Of a DNA stretch of 64,000 bases, positions 58,836-64,000 are shown piece after piece; positions within the stretch are counted from its first letter, which is position 1; each line of letters begins with the position of its first letter. A program made the translations under genes and the position numbers. This stretch comes from Paracoccus denitrificans. Its GTDB lineage: Bacteria; Pseudomonadota; Alphaproteobacteria; Rhodobacterales; Rhodobacteraceae. Location of the stretch: NCBI RefSeq assembly GCF_900100045.1, contig NZ_FNEA01000011.1, positions 117,620-181,619 on the forward strand, in the 5' to 3' direction. The notes beneath the pieces were generated by a model that saw only the letters and a list, made by a program, of their open reading frames with translations, had not been told where the DNA came from and did no database searches.

Positions 58836-58953
58836 TGCGGATCGGCACCCCCATCGCCTGCGCCGTGATCAGCGCGGCCGCAGCGATGGTGGCGCCGACC
58901 ACGAGGCCGGCAACCATCGAGGCGGCCAGCGCAGCCTCATAGGGCGCGCGCAT
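58819..58953 (-). CDS. Very small membrane protein in the lysis module
   Basis: A 44-residue protein that is mostly one membrane helix (about 9-34, ALAASMVAGLVVGATIAAAA). It starts at the last base of the holin-like gene (58953). It could be a spanin or antiholin-like peptide; this is speculative. Confidence 0.45.
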   Translation of the reverse strand: MRAPYEAALAASMVAGLVVGATIAAAALITAQAMGVPIRITDTA

Positions 58954-59348
58954 CACGCCGCCCCTGCCCGCCGCAGCGCCTCGGTCAGCTGGTCCACCGC
59001 GCCCGTCGCCGCATCCTTTGCCTTCTCGGCCGCAACCTGCTCCAGCTTGGCCCGCGCCAGATCGGTCAGCACCTCGGCCGAGGGCTTCAGGTTGCCGATC
59101 GCATCGGGCACGCTGCGGCGCGCATACTCCAGCACCAGATCCACCGCGGCCTTTCCGGTCAGCTCGTGCTTGATGGCCAGTTGCGCCGCCGTGTAGAGCG
59201 CCCAGTGCAGGGCCTCGCGATGGCTGGCCTGGATTTCGATGCCCCATCGCTTGCTGGCCTGCCTCACGCCCCAGCCGATTATGGCGGTGATCGCGAGGCC
59301 GATCAGTTCCAGGAGATGCGGCGCGGCCGCGTTGATGATAGTCTGCAT
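58953..59348 (-). CDS. Putative holin-like protein
   Basis: A 131-residue protein with an N-terminal membrane helix (about 6-28, AAAPHLLELIGLAITAIIGW), an amphipathic middle part and a charged C-terminus with helix AKLEQVAAEKAKDAATGAVD. The architecture resembles phage holins of the LLH type. It follows the amidase gene by 11 bases on the same strand, with TGAGGAG upstream. Confidence 0.6.
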   Translation of the reverse strand: MQTIINAAAPHLLELIGLAITAIIGWGVRQASKRWGIEIQASHREALHWALYTAAQLAIKHELTGKAAVDLVLEYARRSVPDAIGNLKPSAEVLTDLARAKLEQVAAEKAKDAATGAVDQLTEALRRAGAA

Positions 59349-59359
59349 GATGATGCTCC

Positions 59360-59992
59360 TCAGAAGGTGGAAAGCTCGCGCGCGACCAGGTCGCGCAGAC
59401 GGTCGCCGACCGTGATGGGGTCGGCCGGCGCCGACATCCCGGGCAGGACGGTGATGTCCCATTTGTTTTTCTGGGCGACGCCGAGGGTCGGCTGGATTTC
59501 GGCATGCGACAGCGTGGACCAGCGCGAGACCGGAATGTCGTAGGTCCGGCACAGCCGCGCGGTCTCGCGGGCCAACGCCGAGACCTGCGCCGGCGTGATC
59601 GGCGCCTTGCCCCAGGCGAAAGGCCGCTCCTGCGCACCCGCCATGGCGCAGATCGACAGCCCGATGGCGCCGCCATTGGCATTGAGCGTGTGCGAGCGCG
59701 TGGTGGTCGGATCGACCGGCCAGCGGATCCTGCCCTCGCCATCGATCAGCGCGTGATAGGACCGCAGGTCCACGGTATTCGGGGTGTAACCGCCGGCAGT
59801 CCAGTGCCAGTGGATGCGCGCGATCCCGGTCGGGTGCTGGAACGGCAGGCCCTTGGCGCGCTGCGCCTCGATGGCCGCGGCATGGGCGGCCCGAGTGCGC
59901 GGCCCGTCGATTCCGTCGATAGGACCGGGCCAAAAGCCCAGGGCGGCGCAGCGCGCCTGCCGCGCGCGCACCGCGTTCATGACTGCTGTCAT
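59360..59992 (-). CDS. Phage endolysin, N-acetylmuramoyl-L-alanine amidase
   Basis: A 210-residue peptidoglycan hydrolase with an N-terminal binding-like region (ARQARCAALGFWPGPIDGID) and an amidase-2 domain with zinc histidines in IHWHWTAGGYTPNT, RSHTLNANGGAIGLSIC and SHAEIQPTLG. It degrades the host wall at lysis. It precedes the holin-like gene. Confidence 0.88.
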   Translation of the reverse strand: MTAVMNAVRARQARCAALGFWPGPIDGIDGPRTRAAHAAAIEAQRAKGLPFQHPTGIARIHWHWTAGGYTPNTVDLRSYHALIDGEGRIRWPVDPTTTRSHTLNANGGAIGLSICAMAGAQERPFAWGKAPITPAQVSALARETARLCRTYDIPVSRWSTLSHAEIQPTLGVAQKNKWDITVLPGMSAPADPITVGDRLRDLVARELSTF

Positions 59993-60006
59993 GTCATCTC
60001 TCCATG

Positions 60007-60029
60007 AAAAAACCCCGCGCGAGGCGGGG
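60007..60029 (-). terminator. Rho-independent terminator on the minus strand
   Basis: CCCCGC and GCGGGG form a stem over a 5-base loop followed on the minus strand by six T, lying between the tail/holin genes and the endolysin gene. Confidence 0.75.
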
Positions 60030-60078
60030 CGGTCAGATGGGGTTGCAGCCGGCAGCGGCGGGTCGCAAAACGCGCGTC

Positions 60079-60285
60079 ATGAAAGCAACACACGACGACA
60101 AGACCTTCACGCTGACCGGCGAAATCTGGTCGGCCACCTATCCCCTGGACGAGCTGCCGAAATGGCTGCGCTGGTATCGCAGCCGCAAGGCGCGGTTCCC
60201 GAAGGCGGGGGACGCCTACGACCCGACGATTGCGGCGCTGGAGGGGTTGGCGGCCGAGTTGGGCGTCGAGGTCAGCGAGGACTGA
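60079..60285 (+). CDS. Small prophage protein on the opposite strand
   Basis: A 68-residue protein (TLTGEIWSATYPLDELPKWL, ending GVEVSED). No ribosome site of quality is seen, and it lies between two minus-strand genes. The sequence looks protein-like but was not recognised. Confidence 0.45.
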   Translation: MKATHDDKTFTLTGEIWSATYPLDELPKWLRWYRSRKARFPKAGDAYDPTIAALEGLAAELGVEVSED

Positions 60286-60300
60286 CCCAGCCAAGCCCCA

Positions 60301-60597
60301 TCACCGCCGCCAATATCGCCAGAGGTCGATGGCCTGCTTTGGATCATTGACCGCGATCAGCAACCAGCGCATCGCGCCCTCGGCTGTGAGGGTGACGACC
60401 GCTGCAGCAATGGGCAGCGGAACGCCGAACGTCTCGGCGGCGTAGTCGGATGCGACCCATGCCGCACCAGCCGCCACGATCATTGAGGTGATCACCTTGA
60501 CCGGCCCGAGGCTCGCGCTGGTCTTGATCTTGACGATAAGGGCCACGCCGACTGCAATCCAGAAGTCGGCGCTGCGGAAGGGTCCGGGGTCAGTCAT
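60301..60597 (-). CDS. Putative second holin-like membrane protein
   Basis: A 98-residue protein with three hydrophobic segments (about 9-24, 29-48 and 58-78), for example VGVALIVKIKTSASLGPVKV. The size and helix count fit small phage holins. It ends 16 bases before the plus-strand gene and is upstream of the endolysin on the same strand. Confidence 0.6.
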   Translation of the reverse strand: MTDPGPFRSADFWIAVGVALIVKIKTSASLGPVKVITSMIVAAGAAWVASDYAAETFGVPLPIAAAVVTLTAEGAMRWLLIAVNDPKQAIDLWRYWRR

Positions 60598-60632
60598 ATC
60601 GCCTCCATACTGTCGTAGGGGTCAGGCCCGGC

Positions 60633-61373
60633 TCACACCGTCACGCCCAGATCGGCGCAGTAGCGGCGCATATCGGCCACCATCGCCGCGATCTCGTCTG
60701 CGGTTGCGGCCGAATTGAACTTGGCCCAAAGCAGCACATCGCCCTCACCCTCCTGGGTCAGGTATCCAGACCCGAGCCGATATCGACGGCGGGCCGGGAA
60801 GCGGGGCAATTCCGAGGGATTGCTGGCCGTGGTGCCGGTGGTGGCGTTGGTGATCCGGTTGATGGGGTCGGTCTGGCAGACGATCAACTGGTATTGCTGG
60901 TGATCGGGCACAACGACCGCGGCATCGCCCTGCACGTCGTCATCCACGGTATTGCCCCGGCCCGCCACATACCGCACCGCGCCGGCCGCGCTGACATAGA
61001 GGCGTGAGCCAAAAGTCGTGGTGGTGGTATCCTGCTTGGCCGGCGGGCCGGTGAAGGTCCCGAAGAACTGCGGCCGGGTGGCATTATCCGCCAGCGTGTC
61101 GAAGGTGCGACAGACGATCAGATGCGTCTCGCTGTCCACCTCCCAACTTTGCGTCTCGATGAAGTTGGCCAGCCCCTTGAACCGCCACGAGATTCCGTCA
61201 GGCCCGCGAACGGGCGTGCCGTGGACCTCGCCGTCCGGCCGGTCGATGGCCCAGTTCTGGCCCGGGTCATCACCGTCGCCCAGGAACAGGTAGTCCAGCC
61301 CCCGCATCACGGGCGGCAGGTATTTGCGGGCGCGAGAGCGGGCGGGCGTTGCGGTGCGGATGACAAGCGACAT
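60633..61373 (-). CDS. Phage structural protein, possibly concanavalin-like
   Basis: A 246-residue beta-rich protein (SWRFKGLANFIETQSWEVDS, then QQYQLIVCQTDPINRITNAT) with features of a jelly-roll lectin-type domain as in phage tail proteins. It is encoded 9 bases after the SGNH-hydrolase gene and would be a tail or receptor-binding part. No family was confirmed. Confidence 0.65.
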   Translation of the reverse strand: MSLVIRTATPARSRARKYLPPVMRGLDYLFLGDGDDPGQNWAIDRPDGEVHGTPVRGPDGISWRFKGLANFIETQSWEVDSETHLIVCRTFDTLADNATRPQFFGTFTGPPAKQDTTTTTFGSRLYVSAAGAVRYVAGRGNTVDDDVQGDAAVVVPDHQQYQLIVCQTDPINRITNATTGTTASNPSELPRFPARRRYRLGSGYLTQEGEGDVLLWAKFNSAATADEIAAMVADMRRYCADLGVTV

Positions 61374-61382
61374 GGGGTGTCC

Positions 61383-63140
61383 TCAGAAGTTGCCGGTGGA
61401 TGCGCAGGCGAGCGCCGCCGCCACTGCGCGGAACAGTTCGCGGCGGCTGGCGCCGGTCGGGTGGATGGTGTCGCCGATGGTGCGGACGATATGGCCGGTC
61501 ACCGGATCGGGGATCGCCGGAGATGGGACCAGGTCATAGCCCGCCTCGGGCGTGTGCATGGCCCATGTCGGAACCAGCAGCACCGGCCCGGTCGCCTCGG
61601 CGGCGGCGCGCAGCATGCCCCGGATCGTCGGGATATAGCTGGCCGTCCAGACCAGGTTGCGATCCGCGTCCCATGCCGTTCCGGGCATCCAGCGCACCAC
61701 GGGGGCGGAGGGATAGGCCGCGTGCCAGCGTCGATAGACGAGGCTGTCCATGTCATGGATACGGTCCTCGATATCCCCGGCAGGAATGTCGCGGATATCG
61801 TTGGTGCCATAGCCCTGCCAAAGCACCGTCGGGGTCGCGAGGCCGTGGCGGGTTATGTAGAAACCGAAGTCCAGCACATAGCCGTTGCGGACATCGGCCG
61901 GATCGTCCCCGCCGGTCGCGGCCCGCAGCATGGTGTTGCGCAGCCGCTTGTCGGCCGTGGACATGGCGTTGTAGAGCGACTCGTCGCCCGGCGCGAGCGG
62001 TTGCACGCGGTTGGTCACGTCATAGGTCAGGTCCTGGAGGCAATGCCCCGGCTTGCCCTCGCCCGCCACCGGCGGCGCATCGCCGCCCGTCTCCGACATG
62101 AGCGTGCCGATAAAATCGGGCGTGTATCCCCATTCGTCCAGATAGACCGCAGCCAGCGCGGTGCCCGACCGATGCGTGATGCTGTCGCCGACCGACAGGA
62201 TGACAGGCGCATCGCCCGAGCCTGGCGCTTTCGGGGCCGCGTGGACGGTCAGGGGCAGCTCCACGAACGGTCCGCCCGCGTCCGCGCGGTTGCGAAGCTG
62301 AAGCGCAGCCGATGCCCCCAGGCCCGCTGCATCCACGTCAACCCGCCTGTCCCCATAGCCAACTTCACCAGCGGCCCCGGCCAGCACGAGGCGCACCTGT
62401 TCCACATCCGCCCGGTTCGCGATCAGGCCGGCGGCATAGATCGGCAGGCGCTCGCCGGCGATGCCGAAGAGCCGCGATCCGAAGTATGGCGTCAGGGCCG
62501 GGTTTTGAGCGGGCTCTGCGTCAGGCGGATACCACAGGACGAAGTTATCGCTGCCCACCACGACAGGCCGGTCCAGCCCGTCGTTGCGCAGGAAATCCAT
62601 CCCCGCCAGCGCCGCCCGATCCGCCGCCCATCCGGCCAGAAGATCGCCTCGGGAATCGGTCAGGTGAGAGTCGAACGGGCTGCCCTCGGCGGTGGCGAAT
62701 GTGAGCTTCTCCGCCTGATCTTCGGCATCGGCAATCAGCCCATTGACCACCTCCTGATCCGCCTTGCCGTCCAGCGCCTCCGGCAGCCCGTCAACGGTGC
62801 TGATCGGCTGGGTGCCGGTGTGATTGGCACGGTTCCAGGCGGCCGTGGTGTTGGGGACAATGAACTGGATGCCCCAATAGGGGTAGCTCGGGAACAGCGG
62901 GTCCAACGCTTGGGAAGACGGGCCACGAAGGTGCAGATAGCTGCCCTCGGTAACGAAAATGCGCGACAGCGCAGGGACCAGCGCCGACTGCCCGGCCGCT
63001 TCGGCGTCGCCGCGGGCGGGGAAAACCTTGCCGCCATTGGCAACGACCCCATCGACCCGGCCCCACAAGGCGCGGACGTCGGCCTTATCTACCGGCGTGC
63101 CGTTCGGATAGGCCTCGTTCGCATCGCTTTGAAATGACAT
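61383..63140 (-). CDS. Phage tail protein with SGNH/GDSL hydrolase domain
   Basis: A 585-residue protein. The N-terminal half resembles tail-fibre shafts (PISTVDGLPEALDGKADQEV). The C-terminal half is an SGNH hydrolase: VILSVGDSITHRSGT has the catalytic serine, WQGYGTNDIRDIP the asparagine block, and GDTIHPTGASRRELF the aspartate-histidine pair. Such domains deacetylate cell-surface polysaccharides. It sits between the preceding tail gene and the lectin-like protein. Confidence 0.82.
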   Translation of the reverse strand: MSFQSDANEAYPNGTPVDKADVRALWGRVDGVVANGGKVFPARGDAEAAGQSALVPALSRIFVTEGSYLHLRGPSSQALDPLFPSYPYWGIQFIVPNTTAAWNRANHTGTQPISTVDGLPEALDGKADQEVVNGLIADAEDQAEKLTFATAEGSPFDSHLTDSRGDLLAGWAADRAALAGMDFLRNDGLDRPVVVGSDNFVLWYPPDAEPAQNPALTPYFGSRLFGIAGERLPIYAAGLIANRADVEQVRLVLAGAAGEVGYGDRRVDVDAAGLGASAALQLRNRADAGGPFVELPLTVHAAPKAPGSGDAPVILSVGDSITHRSGTALAAVYLDEWGYTPDFIGTLMSETGGDAPPVAGEGKPGHCLQDLTYDVTNRVQPLAPGDESLYNAMSTADKRLRNTMLRAATGGDDPADVRNGYVLDFGFYITRHGLATPTVLWQGYGTNDIRDIPAGDIEDRIHDMDSLVYRRWHAAYPSAPVVRWMPGTAWDADRNLVWTASYIPTIRGMLRAAAEATGPVLLVPTWAMHTPEAGYDLVPSPAIPDPVTGHIVRTIGDTIHPTGASRRELFRAVAAALACASTGNF

Positions 63141-63154
63141 GCATGCCTCACATG

Positions 63155-63179
63155 AAAAAGGCGGCCCATCTGGACCGCC
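63155..63179 (-). terminator. Terminator between the two tail genes
   Basis: GGCGGTCC and GGGCCGCC form a stem with a 4-base loop, then five T on the minus strand, just before the SGNH gene. Confidence 0.8.
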
Positions 63180-63203
63180 GCCGTCTGCTGGATTTGCTGT
63201 TGA

Positions 63204-64000
63204 TCAGGCCGGGTAGTCGCCGACCTCGACCGGGTCGGACCCGACCTGCGATTCGTTCTCGGAGCGCAGCCAGAACCGCGCACCGGAAGGCGGAATGGCG
63301 GCCGTCATCGTCACCTGCGAAGACTGGTCGAAGGACCATTTGACCAGCGTCGCGGAGCCGAAGGGCGCCCCGGACGCGGCGCGATAAAGCCCGGTGCGGT
63401 GGTAGTTCGCGCCGAGGTCTACCGTGAAGGTGACGATCAAGTTGTCTCCCGCGCTGCCGCTGGCGGATATGACGACAGGCTCATCCGGCGGGTTACCGTT
63501 GGCCACGACGTCAACCCCGGTCACGACAACCGGGACGGACAGCATCTGCAGCTCGCGGCCACTGGACCCGTTGCTGTAGCGGCCGAAGAAGACCCGGAAA
63601 TCGTATTCGGACAGGTCGCCCAGTGGCATCGTCCGAAACGAGAACCCATTCCCCGAGGTCGCCTCGCTGATCATGTCCGTCCACGCCAAGGCGCTGCCGG
63701 TGCGCCGGAACTGGGCCATCAGCTGATCGCCACGCTGGGCGGAAAGGGTGCCCTCGATCCTGATATAGGGCGGCCCGTCATCGGTGATGAGCGTGACGCT
63801 GGTAATCGCGGCATCCCGTGTCGCGGTGCCGCGGTCGATATCCGTCAGCACCGCCGGCGGCTCACCCTCCTCCTCGGCCGTCCAGTCGAACGAAGCGGGC
63901 TCGGCCTCGATCAGGTCGACCATGACATTGGTGCCGTCGAACTCCAGGCCGTCGATCCAGAAGGGCACGGAAACCAGCCCGAGCCGGGGAATGTTCAACG
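63204..64000 (-). CDS. Phage tail/host-specificity protein, cut by window edge
   Basis: At least 264 residues, running off the right edge; an ATG at 63998 is probably internal. The visible part is beta-rich, with repeats reminiscent of fibronectin-type domains (ITSVTLITDDGPPYIRIEGT, VTGVDVVANGNPPDEPVVIS). It ends the tail cluster and is followed by a terminator. The exact role is unknown. Confidence 0.6.
   Translation of the reverse strand, partial: LNIPRLGLVSVPFWIDGLEFDGTNVMVDLIEAEPASFDWTAEEEGEPPAVLTDIDRGTATRDAAITSVTLITDDGPPYIRIEGTLSAQRGDQLMAQFRRTGSALAWTDMISEATSGNGFSFRTMPLGDLSEYDFRVFFGRYSNGSSGRELQMLSVPVVVTGVDVVANGNPPDEPVVISASGSAGDNLIVTFTVDLGANYHRTGLYRAASGAPFGSATLVKWSFDQSSQVTMTAAIPPSGARFWLRSENESQVGSDPVEVGDYPA

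Overview
The window is a piece of a high-GC alphaproteobacterial chromosome, almost certainly Paracoccus and very close to P. denitrificans. The strongest clue is the 50-residue cytochrome aa3 subunit IV gene at 13726-13878, whose product reads like the subunit IV known from the P. denitrificans oxidase structure. Gene content and order (histone deacetylase-like, xseB, ispA, dxs; lepB, rnc, era; azlCD; a ligase-associated DNA-damage operon) are also typical of Rhodobacteraceae.

Positions 1-4657 are an accessory island of visibly lower GC that abuts the 3' end of a tRNA-Pro gene. It holds the start of a CHC2/TOPRIM primase running off the left edge, an IS5-family element with intact ends but an internally deleted transposase, a second decayed IS5-type remnant, and a three-gene minus-strand cassette: small membrane protein, ImmA/IrrE metallopeptidase, and a beta-protein family protein. 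The cassette promoter carries a perfect alphaproteobacterial LexA-type box (GTTC-N7-GTTC) exactly between its -35 and -10 elements. This is the best candidate here for an undescribed, DNA-damage-controlled system.

Positions 4658-51054 are core chromosome. They include leuB, transporters, a uracil-DNA glycosylase, YqgE, threonylcarbamoyl-AMP synthase, an acyl-CoA dehydrogenase coupled to a metallo-beta-lactamase-fold hydrolase, ctaH, azlCD, greA and ETF-ubiquinone oxidoreductase. A plus-strand run follows with a TPR protein, ispE, pdxJ, acpS, lepB, rnc, era and gyrB. Then come an outer-membrane barrel protein, the four-gene DNA-repair operon (exonuclease, ligase, helicase, PdeM), a divergent Lrp-type regulator and PLP enzyme pair, HU, AMP nucleosidase, the isoprenoid operon with dxs and ispA, mtaB, dapF and tRNA-Lys.

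Positions 51055-54849 lie between the facing 3' ends of tRNA-Lys and tRNA-Ser. They hold mostly small envelope or secreted proteins, a cysteine-rich protein gene with a decayed duplicate, and a 5'-truncated gene. From about 55262 to the right edge is a prophage or prophage-like element: SOS-associated SRAP peptidase, large serine recombinase, an operator pair in front of small early genes, a lysis module (amidase and holin-like proteins), and minus-strand tail genes including a protein with an SGNH hydrolase domain.
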